A stretch of 64,000 nucleotides of DNA from an uncultured Roseovarius sp. (lineage in GTDB: Bacteria > Pseudomonadota > Alphaproteobacteria > Rhodobacterales > Rhodobacteraceae), in the NCBI GenBank assembly GCA_947497295.1, contig CANMFU010000001.1, positions 682,001 to 746,000 on the forward strand, written 5' to 3'. Shown here in pieces: positions 1 to 8,780 of this stretch (the first letter of the stretch is position 1; each line of letters begins with the position of its first letter). Under the pieces are notes generated by a model. The model worked only from the letters and a program-made list of their open reading frames with translations. It made no database searches and had not been told where the DNA came from. The translations under genes were made by a program, and so were the position numbers.

Positions 1-371
1 TCCCGGCCTTCGTGGCCTGTCTGCATGGGCTGACGCAGACCCCCGGTCAGGTGCGCGATGTCTTTGCCAGCTATGGGGCAGGGCGCTTGCGGCTGCTTGT
101 TTCGGCGCAGATCCCCGCGATGCTTCCGGCGTTCTTCGCCTCGGCGCGCATGGCAGTGCCTGCCGCCCTTCTGGCGGTGACGACAACCGAATGGCTTGCA
201 ACCGGGCGGGGCATCGGCACGTTGATGGCGCTGACGGCCAGCACGTCCGACTACAACATGCTGTGGAGTGCCGTTGTCGTCGTGGCCCTCGTTGCGGTAA
301 CGGCCTATCTATTGGTCGAGGCGGCCGAACGGTGGGTTCTGAGCCGCTATGCAGCAGAGCAGGTGCGATGA
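1..371 (+). CDS. ABC transporter permease (SsuC/ThiX-like), C-terminal part, truncated by window start
   Basis: Frame open to the window edge; hydrophobic segments and LLAVTTTEWLATGRGIGTLM, typical of BPD-type permeases; ATGA overlap with next gene. Confidence 0.75.
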   Translation, partial: PAFVACLHGLTQTPGQVRDVFASYGAGRLRLLVSAQIPAMLPAFFASARMAVPAALLAVTTTEWLATGRGIGTLMALTASTSDYNMLWSAVVVVALVAVTAYLLVEAAERWVLSRYAAEQVR

Positions 372-1405
372 AGGCCGTTTTTGCAATTCCGGGCGATATG
401 CACCGCAAGACCGGCGGCTTCATCTACGAGGCCGAGCTCTGGGCCGCGTTGAACCGCATCGGCTGCGAGACGATGCATCTGGAACTGCCCGACAGCTTCC
501 CCGACCCGGCGCCACAGGACATGGCTGAAACACTGGCCGCCCTTGGCGCGGTGCCTGCCGGTGCGGCGATCATCCTCGATGGTTTCGTGTCCGCCACCAT
601 TGATCCGCGCGGGTTGTCGCAATTGGCCGCCCCGGTGATTGCCATAACGCACCATCCGCTGGGCCATGAGACGGGCCTGCACCCAGACCGGGCCGCGATG
701 CTGATAGCCAAGGAACGGGCCGCGCTTGCAAAGGTGGCGCATGTGGTGGTGCCCAGCCCGCATACAGCTGCTACCTTGCAATCGCATTTCGGTGTGCAGC
801 GGCATCGGATTTCAGTCGCCCCGCCGGGGTTTGTGAAACCCTGCGGTTTTTCCCCGGCGCCCGAGACGCCGCCGCTGGTCCTGTCGATCGGCCTGCTGGC
901 CCCGCGCAAGGGCCACGACGTGCTGCTTGAGGCGCTGGCGTCCGTGGACGATCTGCCATGGCGCGCAGAAATCATCGGCCGGCAGCACGACGCTGCGACT
1001 GCGAAGGCGCTGCACGCGCAATGCGCGGCGCTGGGCCTTGGCGCGAGGGTCGCCTTTGTGGGAGAGGTCGACGGCGCTGTGCTTGAGGCGCGGCTGGCGG
1101 CTGCGTCGGTCTTTGCGCTCGCCACCCATTACGAGGGGTATGGCATGGTTTTCGGCGAGGCGATGCTGCGCGGCCTGCCGATCGTGTCCTGCGCCGCAGG
1201 TGCAGTGCCCGACACGGTAGGCGATGCCGGTATTCTTGTGCCGCCGGGCAACGCGGCCGCATTCGGGATGGCCTTGCGGCGCATGCTGGCAGAGCCAGAG
1301 ACCCGTGCCGCCTATGCGCAAGCCTCTGCGAGGCGGGGGGCGGCTTTGCCGACATGGGACGACACTGCGCGGATTGTGGCGGGCGTGGTCGACGCGCTGG
1401 CGTGA
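368..1405 (+). CDS. Glycosyltransferase family 4 (GT-B)
   Basis: LSIGLLAPRKGHDVLLEAL, HYEGYGMVFGEAMLRGLPIV and GDAGILVPPGN motifs; start ATGAAGGCC at 368 overlaps upstream stop. Confidence 0.85.
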   Translation: MKAVFAIPGDMHRKTGGFIYEAELWAALNRIGCETMHLELPDSFPDPAPQDMAETLAALGAVPAGAAIILDGFVSATIDPRGLSQLAAPVIAITHHPLGHETGLHPDRAAMLIAKERAALAKVAHVVVPSPHTAATLQSHFGVQRHRISVAPPGFVKPCGFSPAPETPPLVLSIGLLAPRKGHDVLLEALASVDDLPWRAEIIGRQHDAATAKALHAQCAALGLGARVAFVGEVDGAVLEARLAAASVFALATHYEGYGMVFGEAMLRGLPIVSCAAGAVPDTVGDAGILVPPGNAAAFGMALRRMLAEPETRAAYAQASARRGAALPTWDDTARIVAGVVDALA

Positions 1406-1899
1406 GGGGGATACCGTTCAGACCAGCAATGACCCTCTCGATCCAACGGCACGCGCCAAGTGCTCTGGGCGATCCCACTTGGCGACAAGACAGTTCCCAG
1501 CGTTGCCGCAGAAGGCGAAAAATTCTGCGGCAGTTTGAAAAAAACACGACAGCGTGCGCTCAGGAACCGAAGCAGACGCCGTCCTTCGCAGCATGAACAG
1601 CCCCAAGAATTTCGCGATCTCGCATCTGGCGGCATTGCCCAAACCCGCAACGCCAATAGTGCTTTCAGGTCGGCGGCGCCTGCAATGTACTGGTGCGAAT
1701 GCACCAAGATCCGTGGCGATCTTAGCAATTTGTCGGACATCAGCACTCCGGCGGTCGAATACGGTGATTTCTCGCCACAGCAGGAGGTCGGCCAAATGTT
1801 CACGATGATCCGTGCAGTCGAATATGCGCCGCCCTGAAAGGACCAGATTTGAGCGAAATGAGGTACCCGGCCAAAAGGCCGAACAGCGCGGGGATCGTC

Positions 1900-2460
1900 G
1901 CCATCGGCTGGTCCTTCTTCTGATCCTCATAGCGGCGCTCTATGCGGTAATGGACCGCCACTGTGCGAGGCATCGCGCCGACTTGTGTCGTACATATCGC
2001 GCCGCGCGTCTCGGGTACCGTGACGCAGGTCCACGGTGCGGACGACGCCATTTTCGAGGCGCGCGATCGCTGTTTTCCATCGACCCGCATCCTTTCCAGT
2101 TGGCCTTGCAGCAGGCCAGGGCGAACCGTGCCAGCGCGCTGCAGTATGTCGGCGCATCCAGTGCGTCGATCGTCGCGGCGCAGCCGTAGGTTACGCAGGC
2201 CCGGACCGCGCTGGACCCCCCCCGGACCGAGGCCGAGCGCACCTTCAAGCTGGAGGAGCGCGCTTTCGTTCCGCCGCGATCCCGCTGATGGACCCTGCGA
2301 TGCCGATGATCATGGCGGCGCTGCCTGTTGTCCTGATCGCCGACCAGCGCAAGGCGTTTGCGCCGGCCAAGATTATCGCCGCGCCCGTCGTAGTCTGCCT
2401 TCCGGCGACGCTGATGGCGTGGTGCGTCAACGTGTTTCAGCCCTGCCGCTGGTCCATGCG
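1900..2460 (+). pseudogene. Decayed HlyD/EmrA-type membrane fusion protein, followed by a small DUF2955/FUSC-like membrane fragment
   Basis: HlyD-like pieces split over frames (LLLILIAALYAVMD; IAPRVSGTVTQVHGADDAIFEA; LFSIDPHPFQLALQQARANRASALQ), then PMIMAALPVVLIADQRKAFAPAKIIAAP; no single frame spans them. Confidence 0.6.
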
Positions 2461-2830
2461 CTGGTGCCGACCCGCACGCGACAGGTGTATATCGCCGCCA
2501 CCGCCGAAAACCTTCGCAAACTGGCCAGGATATTTCCTGCACCGCAGACATCCTTGAAAGCCCGGCAACGACGGGTGGCCGCAGCACGGTGCTTGTTCAC
2601 GAAATCCGCAGAGAAACGTCCCTTGCCCGGTCGCCAAGCGTACCTACCGAGTGTCCAGTCCGGGACCTTCGCGACCATTCTCAGACAGCTGCGTTGCCTT
2701 TGGCCCGGCAAGGTGGGTGGATTTGCAAAATTGCAATTCGAAACACCCATGAGAGCGCAAGCGTACTCTGACATGGCAAAGAACGTGACAAGGCTTACGC
2801 GAGCCGCATCTGCCAGATCATGGACGGTGG

Positions 2831-3772
2831 CTACCTCCTGCGTTTATCAAAATAAGGAAGCAGCAAAGGCGCAATCAGTGAAAAAAGTAGCGACAACGCG
2901 ATCAGACCAGAGCTTGCAGCAGCCCGCTGAAACCAGCTGGAGCGCACCAAAAGCGGTTCGCTGCGGCCCAGATAGGCGATCTCAAGAAAGCTGTCGGCAT
3001 CGACCCCCAGCACCACGACGTTCATTCCGATCTCGTCATCGTCATCCATGGTGATTGAGCCGAACACCTGATTGGGATGCGGCCCCGGCTGGTTCGCGGT
3101 TTCGGCATCGCCGCAGTCTGAGAACCAGCCGGGCTGGCATAGGATACGGATCTGATCGCCGCGCCTGATCTTGCCCTCGCGCGTGATATCGGGCGACCAT
3201 GGCGGCACGAGGCGGGCCAGAAGGCCTTTTTCATAGATCGCATAGGTACCTTCCAGTACATAGCCCGTGGCCCCGGCACCGATTTCCTGACCCAGGGTCA
3301 TATGTCCAACAAAGGCCAGCGCGCCGTTACGTCTGGCATCTTCATGGGACAGCAAAAAATAGGTATCGGCGGGAAAACCTTTGCCTTCGGTCAACGCGGT
3401 AATGCGCAACGCGTCCGGGCTCCAGTCGACCAAAAGGTGTTGGCCACGCAACCATTCGTAATCCGAACGGCCTGGGTCATGCTCGACCGCCATCTCACCG
3501 CAGGTGTCATCTTTGGCGTTGCGATCGAGCGAGGGCACGCACACCACAGCACCGTCCAAGTTCCATTCCAGCGGTTCACTCATGACCTGGACCTGTGCTG
3601 ACAAGGTGCGTGCCTGTAACTGGATGGTGCGGGTCGGGGTGGTCAGGATCAGGACGGTCAGCACCACCATAATGCTCAGCATCAGATGCGCTGCAAGATT
3701 GCCACCGGCCATGCGACGGACGATGCGCCGGATTGGGCCAAGCGGCGGCCGGGGGGCGGTATCTTCGGTCAT
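2831..3772 (-). CDS. Uncharacterised protein with N- and C-terminal TM segments and a Cys-containing extracytoplasmic region
   Basis: ORF with start MTEDTAPRP at 3772; TM segments LMLSIMVVLTVLILTT and SSGLIALSLLFSLIAPLLLPYF; ATGA overlap with upstream gene. Confidence 0.65.
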   Translation of the reverse strand: MTEDTAPRPPLGPIRRIVRRMAGGNLAAHLMLSIMVVLTVLILTTPTRTIQLQARTLSAQVQVMSEPLEWNLDGAVVCVPSLDRNAKDDTCGEMAVEHDPGRSDYEWLRGQHLLVDWSPDALRITALTEGKGFPADTYFLLSHEDARRNGALAFVGHMTLGQEIGAGATGYVLEGTYAIYEKGLLARLVPPWSPDITREGKIRRGDQIRILCQPGWFSDCGDAETANQPGPHPNQVFGSITMDDDDEIGMNVVVLGVDADSFLEIAYLGRSEPLLVRSSWFQRAAASSGLIALSLLFSLIAPLLLPYFDKRRR

Positions 3773-4494
3773 CTGACCTCGATTATAATCGTTTCGATGC
3801 GGCCCTTGCGGCGGTTCTTGACCGGCTGAAGCTCCACTTTGAACCGACTTACATTCGCAGGCAGGGTCAGCTCGCACCGTTTGTCAAAGGCTACAGAGAT
3901 TTCGGCGCGGATAGGTTCACATTCCACACCCGGCCCTACTGGAGGATAAGCGACAAGGCGGTCGGCATCGAAGCTGTTGACAAATATCGCAAAATTTCCA
4001 TCCGGTGCGGCGTCGCGCCAGCGCGCCAGCACATTCAGATTATCGGAGCCTTCGGAGCCACACTCGTCCCGGGTGATCCGAATGCCAAGCGCCTCGGGGT
4101 GAAGCTGTATGATCCGATCAGTATGCAGTGATTTGTCAATATGCGGCACAGCCACGGGTTCTGACAAGTCGTCGGGAACGATATAGGTGTTTTCGCTGTC
4201 ATAAAGCCCATCCGACGAGTTTGTCCTCACACAGATGGTCGCTTGTTCTCCATCCTGCCTTTTCCAGCTTTGCGGGATCATTGCAAACAGGTCGGCGGCT
4301 GCCGTACCACCCAGAAATTGCAGTCCGACGACGCGCGCGCCACCAGTATTGGCTTCTGTTCGCAGCGACTCCTTGAAGGGTTCTGACTTTAACTTTGCCT
4401 CCTCGGCGATGGACACCGCAGGCAAAGTGGTCAAAAATAAGCTGCAAACTGCCGTGAAGGTGCCGAGCATGCGAGATTTCATTCTGTCGTTCAT
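3769..4494 (-). CDS. Uncharacterised exported protein with signal peptide
   Basis: MNDRMKSRMLGTFTAVCSLFLTTLPAVSIAEE signal peptide; GGTGA upstream of ATG 4494; four Cys in mature part. Confidence 0.65.
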   Translation of the reverse strand: MNDRMKSRMLGTFTAVCSLFLTTLPAVSIAEEAKLKSEPFKESLRTEANTGGARVVGLQFLGGTAAADLFAMIPQSWKRQDGEQATICVRTNSSDGLYDSENTYIVPDDLSEPVAVPHIDKSLHTDRIIQLHPEALGIRITRDECGSEGSDNLNVLARWRDAAPDGNFAIFVNSFDADRLVAYPPVGPGVECEPIRAEISVAFDKRCELTLPANVSRFKVELQPVKNRRKGRIETIIIEVR

Positions 4495-5521
4495 CACGTC
4501 AATCACCATCGCTTCGACCGTAGGCGCGCAATCCATCCGTATCGAGGCGCGGCAGAATGGCCAGGGCTTTATGTTCAAGAACACTGGCATTTGTTGGGTG
4601 CTGATGCCAAGACATTTACTGGACGGCGACCGAAATGCGTTCGAAGCCGAGACATCACCTGCGCCATCGGTCTTTGGCAACGGATCGGCGTTCACGGACT
4701 TCTGGGACGGCATGGATTTCGCCATCGGCAGCCTGCGTCAGGTGGCGGGCGACACTGCTTGCACCGCCTCTTTGGGTGACGTCAGCCAGACACGCGTGGT
4801 GGCTGGCCGGGTCCAGCGAGGCTTCCTGCGTTATGTCGAGGTTGGCGGCAATATAGCCGACTATCCCATGGCGATAGTCGATACCGGAGATCACAAGACT
4901 TTTGATGCCGAATTTACCCGCGCGGGGGACGCGGCGTTTCAGGGCATGTCGGGTGGGTTTTTCTTTGCGCAGGGCCAGCCGGTGGGCATGGTTACCAAAA
5001 GCCCCGATGGCGCACGCCGGATGACATTTATCCGAATTGAGGAGATTGCATTTGCCACTCGGCAGTGGCTGGCAGGGCGGGCGCGCAATGTGGTGCTTGT
5101 ACCGAAAACTCAGGCGGCTGATCTGGGGCAACTGCCTTTGCGCTTGTTGAGCTATGACACGCCATCCGTATCGCCCGAGACGTCCGCCGAGGGGCTGGCA
5201 AATACTACGGGTGCGTATCATTTCGACTTCACCAGGCCGACGACTCTGACCTTTGGTGTCGGCGACGGCGGGGCGGTGGGTGTCAGCCGGGTGCGCGTCA
5301 TTTCCGAGGGTGAGGGCGCCAAGCCGCTAGGTATCCGAGTGCTCATCGACGCCTCGGCGGCGGGCGGCAATCCGCAGCGTTTCGCGCGGGGCGAGATGAC
5401 ACCCGATGGCGAATTTGACACCGCGCGCCGCGCCGAACGATTTGCACGCCGTGTGATCATCGCTGTCGACAGTGTGCAGGGCAGCGGACCTGTCCGCATC
5501 GACCGGGTCGAGGTTTACTGA
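4469..5521 (+). CDS. Exported divergent trypsin-like (S1 fold) protein with C-terminal beta-sandwich-like region
   Basis: Signal peptide MRDFILSFITSITIASTVGAQS; ordered motifs CWVLMPRHLL (His49), GMDFAIGSL (Asp83), QGMSGGFFFAQGQPVGMVT (Ser161); SD AAGGTG before ATG 4469; C-terminus GPVRIDRVEVY. Confidence 0.65.
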   Translation: MRDFILSFITSITIASTVGAQSIRIEARQNGQGFMFKNTGICWVLMPRHLLDGDRNAFEAETSPAPSVFGNGSAFTDFWDGMDFAIGSLRQVAGDTACTASLGDVSQTRVVAGRVQRGFLRYVEVGGNIADYPMAIVDTGDHKTFDAEFTRAGDAAFQGMSGGFFFAQGQPVGMVTKSPDGARRMTFIRIEEIAFATRQWLAGRARNVVLVPKTQAADLGQLPLRLLSYDTPSVSPETSAEGLANTTGAYHFDFTRPTTLTFGVGDGGAVGVSRVRVISEGEGAKPLGIRVLIDASAAGGNPQRFARGEMTPDGEFDTARRAERFARRVIIAVDSVQGSGPVRIDRVEVY

Positions 5522-6141
5522 AGCTGGCCCAGCAGCGGAATTTTCAGGCTGACCGGGCCGGTAAAGCGATTTGCATCGAAGCGATGACTGATCGAGCCGA
5601 TCAACTCGCCTTCGTCGTTCAGTCGCGCGGTGCCCCAAGCCGAGCCGACATAGAAACTGAATTCAGTTCCCCCCAAACGGCTGTGGCATCCGCGTAAAGT
5701 GGTCGAGCCGAAACAGTTTTCGTCGTCCAGGTAAGGTCCTACCACGATGGGAAAGCTGCCTGTCTTGGCCGATGACAGCGATCCGTTCGCGTCAATCCAC
5801 TGCTCGAATCCTACATTGACCTCGCCTTCGGTGTCAGCAGTGGCAAATGCCATCAGGGTCGGTTGCGTGTTCATGAACGCGTCCAACGCAACACCGCGCG
5901 CCACGCCGCTCGTGCTTGTCAGCCCGGCTCGCAATGCCATGCGTTCCATCGTGGCGTCACCCGATTTCAGCATCAACCGCATCGCAGTCAACGCCTTTTC
6001 CTCGTTAGGGCCGCCCAGCACTTCCATCAGCTGCTCCAGCTCGGATGTAGGAGCTTCAATTGCGGACAGGATATCGGCGGCGGTCGATTGTGCCACAGCC
6101 GGCAGTGGCATCAGGGCAGCAAAGGCCAGCGCGCGGATCAT
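5515..6141 (-). CDS. Uncharacterised exported protein, tandem paralog A
   Basis: Signal peptide MIRALAFAALMPLPAVAQS; shares AMRLM..(D)..RMAL..GLTSTS..(VAR/VRR) with the neighbouring ORF; ATGA coupling at 6138-6141. Confidence 0.7.
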   Translation of the reverse strand: MIRALAFAALMPLPAVAQSTAADILSAIEAPTSELEQLMEVLGGPNEEKALTAMRLMLKSGDATMERMALRAGLTSTSGVARGVALDAFMNTQPTLMAFATADTEGEVNVGFEQWIDANGSLSSAKTGSFPIVVGPYLDDENCFGSTTLRGCHSRLGGTEFSFYVGSAWGTARLNDEGELIGSISHRFDANRFTGPVSLKIPLLGQLQ

Positions 6142-6749
6142 GGCCGTACCGGGATCGAGATCGGCACCGATGGCGTCAGCCGGTCTACCTGCACCATGCC
6201 GGTCAACGTGCCTTCGGCATTCAGCGTCAGCGGAGTCCAGCGGCTCCACAGACCGATTCCGACGCTGGTCTCACTGAGGGTAATCAGGCAGTAACTGGCA
6301 TTGGACTGAAAGTCATAGCACCCGTTGGCGTCGTCGAATGGACCCACCTTGTAGGACAGAAATGCGGTTCCATCGCCGTTCACCGTGCCGCTGCGCTGAT
6401 TGATATAGCTGGTCAGGCTCTTGCGATCCAGTGACGAGCCGTCGATGAAAATATCCAGCACCGGACCGCTATCGAAATAGGCCTTGAGCGCCGCACGCCG
6501 CACGGGAGGGCTGGTGCTGGTCAGACCATGTTGCAGGGCCATTCGCCTGACTTGAGGGTCTTCAAGACCGATCATGAGTCGCATGGCGACAAGCGACCGT
6601 TCGGGATCGGGATCGTTCAGCAAGGCGGCATATTCATCGACCGCGTCCATTTTCTGGTCGACGAGTGCGGCGATGTCTGCTGCGGAGGTTTGGGCCGATG
6701 CAGATCCGCAAAAGGCTGCCAGAACTGTCGCTGCTAATAAAAGCCTCAT
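6138..6749 (-). CDS. Uncharacterised exported protein, tandem paralog B
   Basis: Signal peptide MRLLLAATVLAAFCGSASAQT; TSAADIAALVDQ...LVAMRLMIGLEDPQVRRMALQHGLTSTSPPVRRAALKAYF matches paralog A in order and spacing. Confidence 0.7.
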   Translation of the reverse strand: MRLLLAATVLAAFCGSASAQTSAADIAALVDQKMDAVDEYAALLNDPDPERSLVAMRLMIGLEDPQVRRMALQHGLTSTSPPVRRAALKAYFDSGPVLDIFIDGSSLDRKSLTSYINQRSGTVNGDGTAFLSYKVGPFDDANGCYDFQSNASYCLITLSETSVGIGLWSRWTPLTLNAEGTLTGMVQVDRLTPSVPISIPVRP

Positions 6750-7154
6750 CCAAACATTCCCATAATACAGATTTACCAATTACCTTAACGCTGCGCCAAC
6801 AAGCGTCAAGTCACCGAGCGTCCAAAACATGTGGGAGGCCCGAGCGGCAGCAATGCGAAATCCGCGATGCAGAACTCATACTTTAAGTGTGATGTTCGGC
6901 AGGGGCCGTTCGCATTGACCAGGCGAACGGGTGCCCAGGATGCGTGCCGCGCCGCCGCAACTCGGCTTAACGCTCAAATTGGCCTTTTTCACTTGCAGTA
7001 AAACCTCTCGCTTTGATCTCCCGTACTGCGCGGCGACGATACGTATGCGCAATGCGCAGAAGAATGCACTCTCAAGGATTGAGCGAAGTGTCCCATCAAT
7101 TCGAATTCCGAGCCTGAGCACAGTTTTCTGTCCTGACGCGTTCTGTTGCGCCAT

Positions 7155-7412
7155 GGGGAAGCGCTCTTTCAGCATGATGGCGAGCTGGCTCTTGGCTGCA
7201 TGCCATTCGCGCACCGAGCGCTTCCGCCCAATCGGGGCATCATTGAGAGCCAGATAAATCAAATTCGCCGCCGCGTAGTCGCTGGGGAAGCGGCCGCGGG
7301 TTCGAACCGCACGCCGGATTTTTGAGTTCAGCGCTGTGGTGGCGCTTGCCATGTAGATCACTCGACACACCGCAGGACGGTAGTCAAGGAACGAGACCGC
7401 CTCGTTCCAGGC
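7155..7412 (-). pseudogene. IS256-family transposase C-terminal remnant
   Basis: VIYMASATTALNSKIRRAVRTRGRFPSDYAAANLIYLAL...REWHAAKSQLAIMLKERF resembles the IS256 (Mutator-like) C-terminus; no N-terminal part. Confidence 0.75.
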
Positions 7413-7620
7413 GCGCCGCCCACTCGGCGTGATCGCCGGGCAAGGGGCGGCCAGTATCGACCTCGACCTTTTCGCCCCAATCATTCAGCGTTTGCGGCGC
7501 ACAGCCGATCTTCGACGCGATCGCAGGACCGCGGCTCTTATCCTCTCTCCGAGTGTCCAAAACCATGCGCACGGCTCGGTCGCGCATTTCCGGTGTATAC
7601 TTGTTCGTTGTTACGTTCAT
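7384..7620 (-). pseudogene. Truncated IS3-family transposase OrfA
   Basis: KYTPEMRDRAVRMVLDTRRE...AIASKIGCAPQTLNDWGEKVEVDTG resembles the IS3 OrfA HTH; runs into unrelated IS256-derived sequence. Confidence 0.75.
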
Positions 7621-7838
7621 GGTGCCTTATCCCACTCGTGGGCTGGAGCCTCCGGCAAACTCGGAGCGGTTCGGGGATGACAGGTGTCCATCGCCAGCAA
7701 ATCCGCAATCCCTATTGTCAGATCGCTGCCTAGAACTGCGTGTTTATCAAAGGAATGCATTGACATGCAGGCCGAAGCCCGACCTTCTAACATTGTGAAA
7801 GCGGAGTTCCCACTACACTGCACGGCGGAGGCGATCGG

Positions 7839-8780
7839 ATGCTACCATTCATATTCAAACGGCTCGGCTTTGCCGCGATAACGCTCTTTTGCGTCCTCAC
7901 CTTGGTGTTTCTGATGGTACGGATCCTGCCGGGCGATCCGGTGCTTGTGATCCTCGGCGATCAGGCAAGCCCGGCTAGTATTGTGGCATTGCGCGCGCGG
8001 CTCGGTCTGGATCAGCCGCTGTTGGTGCAATATGGGCAGTTCCTTCTGCAGGCTGTTCAGGGTGATCTGGGGCGCTCTATGGTGACTGGGCGTCCCGTGT
8101 CCGAAGAAATACTCAACGTCTTGCCATACACGATGGAATTGACGATCGGTGCCTTGATTCTGGGAGTGTTCATGGGGGTGCCTGCCGGCGTCTGGGCGGC
8201 TGTGAAACGAAACCGGGTTCCCGATTATCTGCTACGCTTCATTTCGCTTTTGGGATTGTCGCTACCGGCATTTGTTGCGGCGATCCTGCTGCTGATGGTC
8301 TTTGCCATCCATCTTAGGTGGTTCCCGGTCATCAGCGCAGGAACGGGCGACACTATAGTCGACCGATTGCGTCAAATGGCTCTGCCTACTCTGGCATTGG
8401 CATTGATCATGATGGCGTACATCACGCGTGTCACCCGATCCGCAATGCTGGAGGTTTTGAACCAGGATTTCGTACGGATGGCGCGTGCGAAAGGGGCATC
8501 GCAATTTGCGGTGATCTGGCGGCACGCTCTTGGAAATTGCCTTATTCCAATCACCACAGTTGTCGGTCTGTATCTCGGGATACTGATCGGTAATTCCGTG
8601 CTGACAGAAATCGTGTTTTCCAGGCCCGGTCTTGGCAAGCTGATCCTCACGGCCCTGACCCAACGTGATTACACACTGCTGCAGGGGATGATCGTCGTCT
8701 ACACACTGCTGGTGGTGATCGTGAATCTTCTGACCGATCTGACTTATGGCTTTCTTGATCCAAGGGTGCAGTACAAATGA
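7839..8780 (+). CDS. Dipeptide/oligopeptide ABC transporter permease (DppB-like)
   Basis: MLPFIFKRLGFAAITLFCVLTLVFLMVRILPGDPV N-terminus and BPD permease loop. Confidence 0.9.
   Translation: MLPFIFKRLGFAAITLFCVLTLVFLMVRILPGDPVLVILGDQASPASIVALRARLGLDQPLLVQYGQFLLQAVQGDLGRSMVTGRPVSEEILNVLPYTMELTIGALILGVFMGVPAGVWAAVKRNRVPDYLLRFISLLGLSLPAFVAAILLLMVFAIHLRWFPVISAGTGDTIVDRLRQMALPTLALALIMMAYITRVTRSAMLEVLNQDFVRMARAKGASQFAVIWRHALGNCLIPITTVVGLYLGILIGNSVLTEIVFSRPGLGKLILTALTQRDYTLLQGMIVVYTLLVVIVNLLTDLTYGFLDPRVQYK

Noticed and set aside
1418-1930. 170-aa minus-strand ORF (HREHLADLLLWREITVFDRRSADVRQIAKIATDLGAF)
   Set aside because: Lies in a decayed region, no recognisable family or SD; not called as a gene
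7299-7318. GGTTCGAACC-like tRNA T-loop motif
   Set aside because: Lies inside the IS256 remnant and has no cloverleaf context; no tRNA or rRNA gene was recognised in the window
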